DNA from: Dryomyza anilis
Taxonomy: Eukaryota > Arthropoda > Insecta > Diptera > Dryomyzidae
Assembly (NCBI GenBank): GCA_951804985.1
Contig: OX638133.1
Coordinates: forward strand, 54,775,122-54,839,121
Direction: 5' to 3'
DNA: 64,000 nt
Shown here: positions 1-11,188 of the stretch, piece after piece
Layout of the letters: every line of letters begins with the position of its first letter
Position numbering within the stretch: position 1 is the stretch's first letter
Notes under the pieces: generated by a model
What the model was told of the DNA's origin: nothing
Databases searched by the model: none
The model's input: the letters and a program-made list of their open reading frames with translations, nothing else
Position numbers and translations under genes: made by a program

Positions 1-32
1 GTATATATCTTGCTCAATATATATCAGTATAT

Positions 33-1020
<988 letters not shown>

Positions 1021-1544
1021 TGTAACGAACCCCTGACCTTCAGCCGGGGTGAGCTAGTCGCGCCAGGGTTCGTCCCATGAATTTTTAATTCGCAGGGGAG
1101 AACCAAAAGGAAATAAAAGACGCTTGTGTCAGATAACGTTATAAAATTCTTTATTTTAACACTATTTAAATTTTTTACACTATTAATACAAATACGCTTA
1201 ATCGATTATCGCCGCGATTACGCGACCGGTGACTTCGCTTAATGCGTATAACGACATTCCGACGCCATAGACCCGGACTGCTACTAAATAGTTGCCTCGA
1301 AGGTTATAGTTCCCCGCGCGTATGTGGACGGACTACCGCGTATGACGGCGTCGCACTACGTCGATGTCGTAAAGCTACGAAAATTCTTTATTTTTCGTGG
1401 CAGCGTACTACTCCTAGCGGGCGGCGCCGCTATGCTCGGCTACGCTCTGTGGCTGTGTCCACGCTATGATAGCTACAGCAACTGTTGCTGTGTGGCTATG
1501 GCTACGCGGTTACGAACCTACACTTCGACTACTGTGTCGAAAGG
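1021..1544 (-). repeat. Truncated 3' LTR of element X
   Basis: This aligns with the first ~500 bp of the plus-strand-read LTR at 4409 onward (TGTAACGAACCCCTG, then the ACTACTGT region) and then diverges abruptly near 1544. The other ~1 kb of the LTR, including its minisatellite, is missing, so a deletion joined the mid-LTR to downstream pol sequence. Confidence 0.75.
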
Positions 1545-1783
1545 ACGTGGTGTCACATTCTCGATAGGTCTTACTCTGAGCAACCCTCCTGCGCTGATAT
1601 TGATTTGGAACGTATGGAACACTCACCGCCTTCCTCGGTGACGCGAGTGGGAGTTGAGGGCGATCATTCGCAACTCCTGGATGAGTGGTTGTGCGTACCC
1701 CTGTCCAGCGAGGTGACCTCCGGGGTCGGACTGGTTCGTTCGGCACGAGTCGCCAGTTCTTGCGCTGTCGGTGCGCATTGTCT

Positions 1784-2161
1784 TCAGTGCCGTCGTCGGA
1801 GCTGCTTGATATACTTCGGAGCTGCTTGGAGTCCAGCCTGCGTCAAGTAGGCTGGACTATACTCTGCTGTTTCGGACGCGCTGGTATTGACGGCTAGTGA
1901 GATCTCCGGGAGATTCTCGTCCCACTTCGTTTGCTGATTCTGGCACAGTTGAGCGATCATCGTCTTGATCGTGCGGTTAGCCCTCTCTGTCGGGTTCTCT
2001 TGTGGTGTGTAAGGTGCAGTAAATTGGTGTCTCACTCCGATGTCGTCTAAGTAGCGTTTCATGATACGACTGGTAAACTGAGTCCCATTATCCGTTATCA
2101 GGACCTTGGGGACCCCATACGTGGAGAGGATGTGTTCTCGAAAAGCTTCCTCGGTGCGCAA
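1784..2161 (-). pseudogene. Integrase catalytic-core fragment of element X
   Basis: The 125-residue frame carries a recognisable retroviral-type integrase core. It has a GVPKVLITDNGTQF block containing the second catalytic Asp, then APYTPQENPTERANRTIK containing the third catalytic Glu. The upstream HHCC finger and the first Asp are not in the frame. The usual xGxxER is preserved as NPTERANR. It is a fragment of the pol of X; downstream bases to 1560 continue a low-quality C-terminal tail in another frame. Confidence 0.8.
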
Positions 2162-2271
2162 TCCTCGTCACCGATATCTCGGGGGATGTGTCGGTACAGC
2201 TGTTCTTCGATAATCATGAAATCCGGATACTTCTCCGTGTTCTCACGTACTTCGCGCATCTTGTTCTGAAG

Positions 2272-2610
2272 TCAAATACACTGCTTTGGCTTGGCAGTGT
2301 TGACGGTGGCTCGGTGCAGCTGCTCACAGGGCTGTCGAGATAGCGCATCTGCCACGACGTTGAATTTACCTTTACGGTACTGGACGGTAAATGTATATTG
2401 CTGGAGCTCTAGAGCCCATCGAGCAGCACGACCAGAGGGGCTCTCGATCGAGTTCAGCCACTTCAATGACAAATGATCCGTTACTACCACGTGGCAGCCC
2501 TCCAGATATGGCCGCATTTTCCGGATGCCCCACACAATGGCCAGACACTTCTTCTCTGTTGGTGAATAGTTACACTCGGCGCGCTGAAACGTAGCGGGGG
2601 CAGAATGCAA
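2272..2610 (-). pseudogene. RNase H / connection fragment of element X
   Basis: The frame begins with the RT motif SAPATFQR and runs straight into RNase H sequence (NYSPTEKKCLAIVWGIRKM, then VVTDHLSLKWL and a C-terminal NVVADALSRQP block). The palm segment that should carry the YxDD catalytic pair is absent, so an internal deletion fused RT to RNase H. ADALSR is the usual end of Ty3/gypsy RNase H. Confidence 0.8.
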
Positions 2611-3014
2611 GCCGAAGGACCTTCCATTGAAACAGACCTCTGCCTGGGACGGTGAAGGCTGTGTACTTTCCGGCTGTCGACTGCCATGGGAATCTGCCAG
2701 TAGCCATCCTTGAGATCCAGGCTACTGACGAACTTAGCATTCCGGAGACGGTCCAGAATATGGGTAATCCGGGGCAACGGGTAAGCATTCGGGACTGACT
2801 TACTGTTCAGCTGGCGGTAGTCGATGCACAACCGCCAAGCACCTGTCTTCTTCCGCACTGTCTCTCTGTGCGTGTTACGAAGACGTCTGGTCTCAGTGGC
2901 TCTCGTGACTGGATACTTTCGAGTTCTGTGGCCAACTCTAAGAGCTCCGCCATGATCTCTACGTCGCACATACCACTGGTAATTGGGGTGGACGTTGCGA
3001 TACGCCCGCTCCAA
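2484..3014 (-). pseudogene. Reverse-transcriptase N-terminal fragment of element X
   Basis: The middle of this frame holds classic Ty3/gypsy RT fingers/palm motifs: GAWRLCIDYRQLNSKSVPN, YPLPRI, and SLDLKDGYWQIPM with the first catalytic Asp. After roughly residue 110 the frame loses similarity, because a frameshift moves the true continuation into the overlapping minus-strand frame (2570-2788). The first ~50 residues are also unlike RT. It is not functional. Confidence 0.8.
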
Positions 3015-3174
3015 CTTCTTCGGTGTAGTCGGCGTGCCGCATCAACATCTGCAATGCTAATAGATGGTCGTGGAACAATTCTCCGGGGTATTGGGTTCTA
3101 CTGCGAATTTCATCGTCAAGTCTTTCGCGGTACCGGAGGGGAAGGAAGAATCTGACGAAGTTTTGCTTGAATGC

Positions 3175-4011
3175 TTACCATCCCGTCCAATGGCAGTTGT
3201 TATTCCGGAACCAAAGGAGTGCTTTCTCCTTGAGCAATTCCGGCATCACACGTGGCAGCTGGTCCACGTTGATATTATATGCTTCCGCCAGCTCTTCCAC
3301 TCGCTCTAGGAAGTGCAGCGGTTCTATGCCTCCGTCGAATCTCACGGACCACCGTCGTACTCGGTCTGCGATTACCTGGTATGGGGGGAACGGTGTGTCT
3401 TGGCTTTGCCAAGTATATAAGTGACCATGTGCAGTACTTACGCTCGGGGCGGCTTTACCTGTGCTTCGTGCCCATGCATTGGGACCTTGGGTACCGTTGG
3501 TTTGTCTTGCTTTCCGTGGTCGATCGTCTTTGGTTTTGGTTGCTGTGTTGTTGCAGGGCACGGTCGCCACTGCCCCTGCCGTCGCGTCGTTAGGTGGTTG
3601 GTTGTCTGTCACATTAGGCTAAGGTGACATGGCTTCGGTAGCCTGGGTTGCTACGTCGCTCGATGTTCCGACATCCGTCGCTTCTGCTGTGACGAGTTTT
3701 GCCACTGGGGGCTTCGTTGCCGATTTGCCACTTGGTGGTCGGTTGTCGGTAGTCGCCCCAACCTGCATCTTTAGTGTTTCGGCATAAGTTCGCTCATTTG
3801 TGTCGTTCCCGGCCGCGCTAGCGGGGGCCGGCGATGGACTTCTCCTATGGGCTGCTTGTATTTTAGCCAATCGCGCTAGACGCTCTGGTTTATGATCGGG
3901 TTGCTCGATGAACGCCCCGAAGCGTTCCCTTAATTCGGCGACAGTGCCGGTGGTTTCCAGCGCGACATTTTTTCTCTTTTTTTTATGCTGTTTTGTGTTT
4001 TTTTTTTTCAT
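3175..4011 (-). pseudogene. gag of element X with one internal stop
   Basis: Two open stretches (4011-3619 and 3612-3175) are in the same frame and separated by a TAG codon near 3620. The N-terminal part is Lys-rich, followed by an Arg/Leu-rich helix and a Pro/Ser/Ala-rich linker. The C-terminal part has a capsid-like block (VRFDGGIEPLHFLERVEEL, then LPRVMPELLKEKALLWFRNN), as seen in Retrotrans_gag-type capsids of Osvaldo-like and Arc-related gags. It ends by frameshift at 3175, so the zinc knuckle is not seen. The N-terminal part is copied twice more in the tandem array. Confidence 0.75.
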
Positions 4012-4389
4012 TTTTACGTTGAGCCTTTTTTTTTTTTTTTTTTTTTTGTGCTTTGGGTCTTGATCACTTTACTTTTGCTGATTTGAATCTTTTATTTTTT
4101 TTCACTTTGGCTAATTTGAGCCTTTTTTTCACTAGATTGCTTTGCGTGGTTTTCTTGGTCTATGTTTTGTTTTATTGGTCTATGTTTTGTTTATTTGCTT
4201 TCACTCTTTTTTTTTACTGAAATCTGTGGGAGACGGCGCACGGTGGCGAGGAGACCATTTTTTTTTTTATCACGACGCGGTTTTACACTGTTCGATCGCG
4301 GATTTTATTGGTTATGTTTTTGTCACGCGGAATGTTCACTTTTCGTCGCGAGGAGCACACTTTTCCGCGAATTATTTTCTAAATTGGTA

Positions 4390-4407
4390 GTCCCTGCTCG
4401 GGCGCCA
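4390..4407 (-). other. Primer-binding site of element X (tRNA-Lys type), copy 1
   Basis: On the minus strand this reads TGGCGCCCGAGCAGGGAC, one base from the classic tRNA-Lys3 site TGGCGCCCGAACAGGGAC. It lies one base after the 5' LTR end. The same 18 bases recur at 7737-7754 and 11170-11187 in the tandem units. Confidence 0.85.
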
Positions 4408-4408
4408 T

Positions 4409-5922
4409 TGTAACGAACCCCTGGCTTTCAGCCGAGGTGAGCTAGTCGCGCCAGAGTTCGTCCCAACAAATTTTAATTCACAGGGGAGTACCAAAAGGAA
4501 ATAAAAGACGCTAGTGTCATATAACGTTATAAAATTCTTAATTTTAACACTATTTAAATTTTTTACACTATTAATACAAATACGCTAAATCGATTATCGC
4601 CGCGATTACGCGACCGGTGACTTCGCTTAATGCGTATAACGACATTCCGACGCCATAGACCCGGACTGCTACTAAATAGTTGCCTCGAAGGTTATAGTTC
4701 CCCGCGCGTATGTGGACGGGCTACCGCGTATGACGGCGTCGCACTACGTCGATGTCGTAAAGCTACTACTTTCGTGGCAGCGTACTACTCCTAGCGGGCG
4801 GCGACGCTATGCTCGGCTACGCTCTGTGGCTGTGTCCACGCTATGCTAGCTACAGCAACTGTTGCTGTGTGGGTACGCGGTTACGAACCTACACTTCGAC
4901 TACTGTTACGATGGCGCAATATTTCATAGTCGGGCGCCCTGTGTCTCCGCGCCGTTTGCCTCAAAACTGTCTGACGGCTACTTCGCCCAGCGGAGCACCA
5001 CGGATAGCGGTACTGCGCTGCTACGCTACGCCCTGCACTAAGTTGTCCAGCGGAGCACCACGGATAGCGGTACTGCGCTGCTACGCTACGCCCTGCACTG
5101 AGTTGTCCAGCGGAGCACCACGGATAGCGGTACTGCGCTGCTACACTACGCCCTGCACTGAGTTGTCCAGCGGAGCACCACGGATGGCGGCCCTATGCTG
5201 CTATGCTCTGCCCTGCGCTGTCCAGCGGAGCACCACGAATGGCGGCACTACGCTGCTATGCTTCGCTATGCCCTATGCTGTACAGCGGAGCACCACGAAT
5301 AGCGACGCTACGTTGTTATGCTACGCCCTATTCTGTCCAGCGGAGCACCACGAATAGCGGCAGTACGCTCTATACTACTTGTCCAGCGGAGCACCACGGA
5401 TGGCGGCCCTACGCTGCTATGCTCTGCCCTATACTGTTCAGCGGAGCACCACGAATAGCAGCACTACGCTCTATACTACTTGCTCAGCGAAGCACCACGA
5501 ATGGCGGCACTGTGCTGCTACGCTACTATCGCAAATGTAATAAATAAAGAATAAAACACAACTGATCTGTTCGATGGTTCCCAGCAAAGTGATTTCCTTG
5601 TGCGCATCATGCGACAGTCAAGTGTCACTTTTCCGATTGTCTTCGCATCGACTCTCGCTCGAGTCTCGAATGTCATCGCGGGGTTGCCACACGTGTCGAA
5701 AATCTATTACTACTTTGTAATCTATTACTATTTACACTTAAACTACTTGTATGCTATTACTATTTACACTTAAACTACTTGTATGCTGCAATTTTAATTT
5801 ATTATTGGCTTCAATGCCGTATTAAATAATAATTTAATTCAATGCCGTTTATAAAGATAAAAAAATAAAATAATGGATTAAGGTGGGGATGGAAACGAGC
5901 CCCGTCGACTTCCGTCATTACA
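4409..5922 (-). repeat. 5' LTR of element X, copy 1 (1514 bp)
   Basis: Plus-strand boundaries are TGTAACGAAC... and ...GTCATTACA, a TG/CA pair. The LTR is bounded by the primer site on one side and the ATAC target duplication on the other. It contains a ~10-copy minisatellite (4988-5530) and an AT-rich end with a duplicated CTATTACTATTTACACTTAA segment (5707-5785). Similar LTRs are at 7756-9259 and 11189-12642. Confidence 0.9.
4988..5530. repeat. 46-60-bp minisatellite inside X LTR
   Basis: There are ten repeats, each starting CAGCGGAGCACCACG, at 4988, 5048, 5108, 5168, 5223, 5283, 5338, 5384, 5439 and 5485. Full units are 60 bp and shorter ones 46 or 55 bp. Homologous arrays lie at 8336-8865 and 11768-12230, the last with nine copies. 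The 60-bp unit is a multiple of three and lacks stops in one plus-strand frame, which creates long antisense frames of SGAPRIAVLRCYATPCT-like repeats; I regard these as incidental. Confidence 0.9.
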
Positions 5923-5926
5923 ATAC
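5923..5926. other. Target-site duplication ATAC of element X (right copy)
   Basis: ATAC follows the X LTR end here and precedes X at 1017-1020. The uninterrupted junction ATTGTTATACAAAAAG is preserved in the 3' LTR of G at 22484-22499, which confirms the pre-insertion sequence. Confidence 0.85.
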
Positions 5927-6473
5927 AAAAAGAATAAATTTAGTCACTAAATAAATTATTAAAAGAAGCACTAAATAATTGGCGAGCTTTCCTCAACGAA
6001 TCTATGGCTATTTTTTTAAACTCGTTTCAACAAAAGAAACAAGAGTAATAGGAATTCTAATTTGCTGGAAACTCACAAGCTTGCACTGAAGTAATTTTTC
6101 TGACCACAAAAACCCAGAACTCTCGCTTATTCAATTTCAATTACAACGATCAACCACAATTGCTCTTTTATTCTTATCAACAATCAAAATATTTGCAGTC
6201 ACAATTACATCGAAGTACTACAACATTACTGAAGTTTATAATCAACGGTAATTGGACTACGAAATTACACATATATTACATATGTAATTCCAAACTTGTA
6301 TAACTATTCACCAAGATTTTATATTACTCAAAAATATAAAAATTAAACATTGTATTCAAGATTATCCATCATTCTGCATCCTGTTTCATATATCAAAATA
6401 TTAAAAAATAAATATTCATAAATATATTAATTAGATCTTACAATTATAATTAAGTTATTTGTATTATTATAAA
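5927..6473 (+). other. Leader of element G (copy 1)
   Basis: About 550 bp of AT-rich non-coding sequence lies between the G LTR end and the gag ATG. Near-identical copies are at 9264-9810 and 12647-13193. A possible primer site TGGCGAGCTTTCC starts at about 5979, but it is not right next to the inferred LTR end and I cannot assign its tRNA. The stretch AAAAGAATAAATTTAG is shared with the sequence after the 3' LTR (22494-22509), which leaves the exact LTR boundary uncertain. Confidence 0.6.
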
Positions 6474-6889
6474 ATGTTATCACATTCACCTGCACATACT
6501 TCCAATGCTACTCGAACACAAGACACATCCAACACAAATTCATCTAATTTTATATCACAACCAAGGACACAAGAAATTGAAATTTCTGCTACTTCAGTAA
6601 AATTACCATCTTTTTGGACCGATCACCCTGAAGCTTGGTTTATTCACATCGAGAGTCAGTTTGCTTCAAAAAGCATTTCACAAGACAATACAAAATATGA
6701 ACACTTAATTATTGCACTTCCTCAAGAATTTATTATCTCAGTATTGGATATAATTCAAAATCCACCTAACACTGACAAATATACAAATTTAAAAGAACAC
6801 TTGATTGAAAGACATTCGCTTAGTGAAAAAAGAAAATTCGACAAACTTGTGTCAGACTCAGAGATTGGAGACCGGAGAGTTGCTGATCG
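6474..6889 (+). pseudogene. Truncated G gag, unit 1 of the array
   Basis: This is the first ~132 codons of the G gag, starting at ATG 6474 (preceded by a TTG-initiated extension I reject). It matches the intact copy at 13194 until GAGATTGGAGA (about 6870). The reading frame then runs through the chimeric junction into antisense X gag sequence and ends at a stop near 6986. The fusion is a by-product of the duplication, not a gene. Confidence 0.85.
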
Positions 6890-7736
6890 TGGTTTTGGTT
6901 GCTGTGTTGTTGCAGGGCACGGTCGCCACTGCCCCTGCCGTCGCGTCGTTAGGTGGTTGGTTGTCTGTCACATTAGGCTAAGGTGACATGGCTTCGGTAG
7001 CCTGGGTTGCTACGTCGCTCGATGTTCCGACATCCGTCGCTTCTGCTGTGACGAGTTTTGCCACTGGGGCTTCGTTGCCGATTTGCCACTTGGTGGTCGG
7101 TTGTCGGTAGTCGCCCCAACCGGCATCTTTAGTGTTTCGGCATAAGTTCGCTCATTTGTGTCGTTCCCGGCCGCGCTAGCGGGGGCCGGCGATGGACTTC
7201 TCCTATGGGCTGCTTGTATTTTAGCCAATCGCGCTAGACGCTCTGGTTTATGATCGGGTTGCTCGATGAACGCCCCGAAGCGTTCCCTTAATTCGGCGAC
7301 AGTGCCGGTGGTTTCCAGCGCGACATTTTTTTCTCTTTTTTTTTATGCTGTTTTGTGTTTTTTTTTTCATTTTTACGTTGAGCCTTTTTTTTTTTGTGCT
7401 TTGCGTCTTGATCACTTTACTTTTGCTGATTTGAATCTTTTATTTTTTTTTTACTTTGGCTAATTTGAGCCTTTTTTTCACTAGATTGCTTTGCGTGGTT
7501 TTCTTGGTCTATGTTTTGTTTTATTGGTCTATGTTTTGTTTATTTGCTTTCACTCTTTTTTTTACTGAAATCTGTGGGAGACGGCGCACGGTGGCGAGGA
7601 GACCATTTTTTTTTTATCACGACGCGGTTTTACACTGTTCGATCGCGGATTTTTTTGGTTATGTTTTTGTCACGCGGAATGTTCACTTTTCGTCGCGAGG
7701 AGCACACTTTTCCGCGAATTATTTTCTAAATTGGTA
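6890..7736 (-). pseudogene. Partial X gag and 5' leader, unit 2
   Basis: This is a copy of X positions 3532-4389: the N-terminal half of X gag on the minus strand (KIQAAHRRSPSPAPASAAGN recognisable), then the T-rich leader down to the primer site at 7737-7754. A one-base difference (GGGG vs GGGGG near 7065) shifts the gag frame compared with the first copy. Confidence 0.85.
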
Positions 7737-7754
7737 GTCCCTGCTCGGGCGCCA
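7737..7754 (-). other. X primer-binding site, copy 2
   Basis: The 18-base tRNA-Lys-type site is identical to 4390-4407 and directly precedes the X LTR copy at 7756. Confidence 0.85.
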
Positions 7755-7755
7755 T

Positions 7756-9259
7756 TGTAACGAACCCCTGGCTTTCAGCCGAGGTGAGCTAGTCGCGCCA
7801 GAGTTCGTCCCAACAATTTTTAATTCACAGGGGAGTACCAAAAGGAAATAAAAGACGCTTGTGTCATATAACGTTATAAAATTCTTAATTTTAACACTAT
7901 TTAAATTTTTTACACTATTAATACAAGTACGCTTAATCGATTATCGCCGCGATTACGCGACTGGTGACTTCGCTGAATGCGTATAACGACATTCCGACGC
8001 CATAGACCCGGACTGCTACTAAATAGTTGCCTCGAAGGTTATAGTTTCCCGCGCGTATGTGGACGGGCTACCGCGTATGACGGCGTCGCACTACGTCGAT
8101 GTCGCAAAGCTACTACTTTCGTGGCAGCGTACTACTCCTAGCGGGCGGCGACGCTATGCTCGGCTACGCTCTGTGGCTGTGTCCACGCTATGCTAGCTAC
8201 AGCAACTGTTGCTGTGTGGGTACGCGGTTACGAACCTACACTTCGACTACTGTTACGATGGCGCAATATTTCATAGTCGGGCGCCCTGTGTCACCGCGCC
8301 GTTTGCCTCAAAACTGTCTGACGGCTACGTCGCCCAGCGGAGCACCACGGATAGCGGTACTGCGCTGCTACGCTACGCCCTGCACTATGTTGTCCAGCGG
8401 AGCACCACGGATAGCGGTACTGCGCTGCTACGCTACGCCCTGCACTAAGTTGTCCAGCGGAGCACCACGGATAGCGGTACTGCGCTGCTACACTACGCCC
8501 TGCACTGAGTTGTCCAGCGGAGCACCACGGATGGCGGCCCTACGCTGCTATGCTCTGCCCTGCGCTGTCCAGCGGAGCACCACGAATGGCGGCACTACGC
8601 TGCTATGCCCTATGCTGTACAGCGGAGCACCACGAATAGCGACGCTACGTTGTTATGCTACGCCCTATTCTGTCCAGCGGAGCACCACGAATAGCGGCAG
8701 TACGCTCTATACTACTTGTCCAGCGGAGCACCACGGATGGCGGCCCTACGCTGCTATGCTCTGCCCTATACTGTTCAGCGGAGCACCACGAATAGCAGCA
8801 CTACGCTCTATACTACTTGCTCAGCGAAGCACAACGAATGGCGGCACTGTGCTGCTACGCTACTATCGCAAATATAATAAATAAAGAATAAAACACAACT
8901 GATCTGTTCGATGGTTCCCAGCAAAGTGATTTCCTTGTGCGCATCATGCGACAGTCAAGTGTCACTTTTCCGATTGTCTTCGCATCGACTCTCGCTCGAG
9001 TCTCGAATGTCATCGCGGGGTTGCCACACGTGTCGAAAATCTATTATTACTTTGTAATCTATTACTATTTACACTTAAACTACTTGTATGCTATTACTAT
9101 TTACACTTAAACTACTTGTATGCTGCAATTTTAATTTATTATTGGCTTCAATGCCGTATTAAATAATAATTTAATTCAATGCCGTTTATAAAGATAAAAA
9201 AATAAAATAATGGATTAAGGTGGGGATGGAAACGAGCCCCGTCGACTTCCGTCATTACA
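7756..9259 (-). repeat. X LTR, copy 2 (1504 bp)
   Basis: This is a near-identical copy of 4409-5922, ending GTCATTACA and followed by ATAC and the G leader. The minisatellite is a few bases shorter. Scattered substitutions separate it from copy 1, so the duplication is recent but not brand new. Confidence 0.9.
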
Positions 9260-9810
9260 ATACAAAAAGAATAAATTTAGTCACTAAATAAATTATTAAA
9301 AGAAGCACAAAATAATTGGCGAGCTTTCCTCAACGAATCTATGGCTATTTTTTTAAACTCGTTTCAACAAAAGAAACAAGAGTAATAGGAATTCTAATTT
9401 GCTGGAAACTCACAAGCTTGCACTGAAGTAATTTTTCTGACCACAAAAACCCAGAACTCTCGCTTATTCAATTTCAATTACAACGATCAACCACAATTGC
9501 TCTTTTATTCTTATCAACAATCAAAATATTTGCAGTCACAATTACATCGAAGTACTACAACATTACTGAAGTTTATAATCAACGGTAATTGGACTACGAA
9601 ATTACACATATATTACATATGTAATTCCAAACTTGTATAACTATTCACCAAGATTTTATATTATTCAAAAATATAAAAATTAAACATTGTATTCAAGATT
9701 ATCCATCATTCTGCATCCTGTTTCATATATCAAAATATTATAAAATAAATATTCATAAATATATTAATTAGATCTTACAATTATAATTAAGTTATTTGTA
9801 TTATTATAAA

Positions 9811-10227
9811 ATGTTATCACATTCACCTGCACATACTTCCAATGCTACTCGAACACAAGACACATCCAACACAAATTCATCTAATTTTATATCACAACCA
9901 AGGACACAAGAAATTGAAATTTCTGCTACTTCAGTAAAATTACCATCTTTTTGGACCGATCACCCTGAAGCTTGGTTTATTCACATCGAGAGTCGGTTTG
10001 CTTCAAAAAGCATTTCACAAGACAATACAAAATATGAACACTTAATTATTGCACTTCCTCAAGAATTTATTATCTCAGTATTGGATATAATTCAAAATCC
10101 ACCTAACACTGACAAATATACAAATTTAAAAGAACACTTGATTGAAAGACATTCGCTTAGTGAAAAAAGAAAATTCGACAAACTTGTGTCAGACTCAGAG
10201 ATTGGAGACCGGAGAGTTGCTGATCGT
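9811..10227 (+). pseudogene. Truncated G gag, unit 2
   Basis: This is the same truncated gag as at 6474, with one visible substitution in the coding part (HIESRF for HIESQF). It joins X sequence at the identical filler junction (10208-10227). The frame continues to 10344 through a fold-back insertion. Confidence 0.85.
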
Positions 10228-11169
10228 GGTTTTGGTTGCTGTGTTGTTGCAGGGCACGGTCGCCACTGCCCCTGCCGTCGCGTCGTTAGGTGGCAAAACT
10301 CGTCACAGCAGAAGCGACGGATGTCGGAACATCGAGCGACGTAGCAACCCAGGCTACCGAAGCCATGTCACCTTAGCCTAATGTGACAGACAACCATCAC
10401 ATTAGGCTAAGGTGACATGGCTTCGGTAGCCTGGGTTGCTACGTCGCTCGATGTTCCGACATCCGTCGCTTCTGCTGTGACGAGTTTTGCCACTGGGGCT
10501 TCGTTGCCGATTTGCCACTTGGTGGTCGGTTGTCGGTAGTCGCCCCAACCGGCATCTTTAGTGTTTCGGCATAAGTTCGCTCATTTGTGTCGTTCCCGGC
10601 CGCGCTAGCGGGGCCGGCGATGGACTTCTCCTATGGGCTGCTTGTATTTTAGCCAATCGCGCTAGACGCTCTGGTTTATGATCGGGTTGCTCGATGAACG
10701 CCCCGAAGCGTTCCCTTAATTCGGCGACAGTGCCGGTGGTTTCCAGCGCGACATTTTTTTCTCTTTTTTTTTATGCTGTTTTGTGTTTTTTTTTTCATTT
10801 TTACGTTGAGCCTTTTTTTTTTTTTTTTGTGCTTTGGGTCTTGATCACTTTACTTTTGCTGATTTGAATCTTTTATTTTTTTTCACTTTGGCTAATTTGA
10901 GCCTTTTTTTTCACTAGATTGCTTTGCGTGGTTTTCTTGGTCTATGTTTTGTTTTATTGGTCTATGTTTTGTTTATTTGCTTTCACTCTTTTTTTTTACT
11001 GAAATCTGTGGGAGACGGCGCACGGTGGCGAGGAGACCATTTTTTTTTATCACGACGCGGTTTTACACTGTTCGATCGCGGATTTTTTTGGTTATGTTTT
11101 TGTCACGCGGAATGTTCACTTTTCGTCGCGAGGAGCACACTTTTCCGCGAATTATTTTCTAAATTGGTA
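10228..11169 (-). pseudogene. Partial X gag and leader, unit 3, with fold-back
   Basis: This is a copy of X 3532-4389 interrupted after ~65 bp by an inverted ~100-bp duplicate (10293-10394), followed by the normal orientation from 10397. The T-rich leader then leads to the primer site at 11170-11187. Confidence 0.85.
10293..10494. repeat. ~100-bp perfect fold-back within X gag copy
   Basis: Bases 10293-10394 (from GGCAAAACTCGTCACAG) are the reverse complement of 10397-10494 (ending CTGTGACGAGTTTTGCC), with only a few bases between the arms. Units 1 and 2 lack the inverted arm. The structure can form a long hairpin and is typical of template switching, or of an assembly artefact. Confidence 0.85.
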
Positions 11170-11187
11170 GTCCCTGCTCGGGCGCCA
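11170..11187 (-). other. X primer-binding site, copy 3
   Basis: Third identical 18-base tRNA-Lys-type site, next to the X LTR copy at 11189. Confidence 0.85.
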
Positions 11188-11188
11188 T

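Larger units (their letters stand above)
1021..5922 (-). mobile_element. Ty3/gypsy retrotransposon X (Osvaldo/Ulysses-like), degraded
   Basis: This is a minus-strand LTR element with ends TGTAACGA...TCATTACA, flanked by a perfect 4-bp duplication ATAC (1017-1020, 5923-5926). Its 5' LTR is 4409-5922, followed by a primer site of the tRNA-Lys type (4390-4407), gag (4011 down to 3175), RT, RNase H and integrase fragments, and a truncated 3' LTR (1021 to about 1544). Long LTRs, a tRNA-Lys3-like primer site and this gag type are known for the Osvaldo/Ulysses group; that placement is from memory and not a tree. Stops, frameshifts and deletions make it inactive. It inserted near the 3' end of the 5' LTR of element G. 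Confidence 0.8.

Noticed and set aside
4014..4120. T-rich runs as terminators
   Set aside because: Part of the retrotransposon X leader and repeated in three copies; no bacterial-type hairpin.
4809..5547. Antisense repeat proteins SGAPRIAVLRCYATPCT in X LTRs (also 8099-8884 and 11589-12267)
   Set aside because: They lie within an LTR, antisense to the element, and come from a 60-bp minisatellite whose length is divisible by three. Unit length changes break the frame.
6459..6986. 175-residue gag fusion protein
   Set aside because: Created by the tandem-duplication junction; the second half is antisense X gag.
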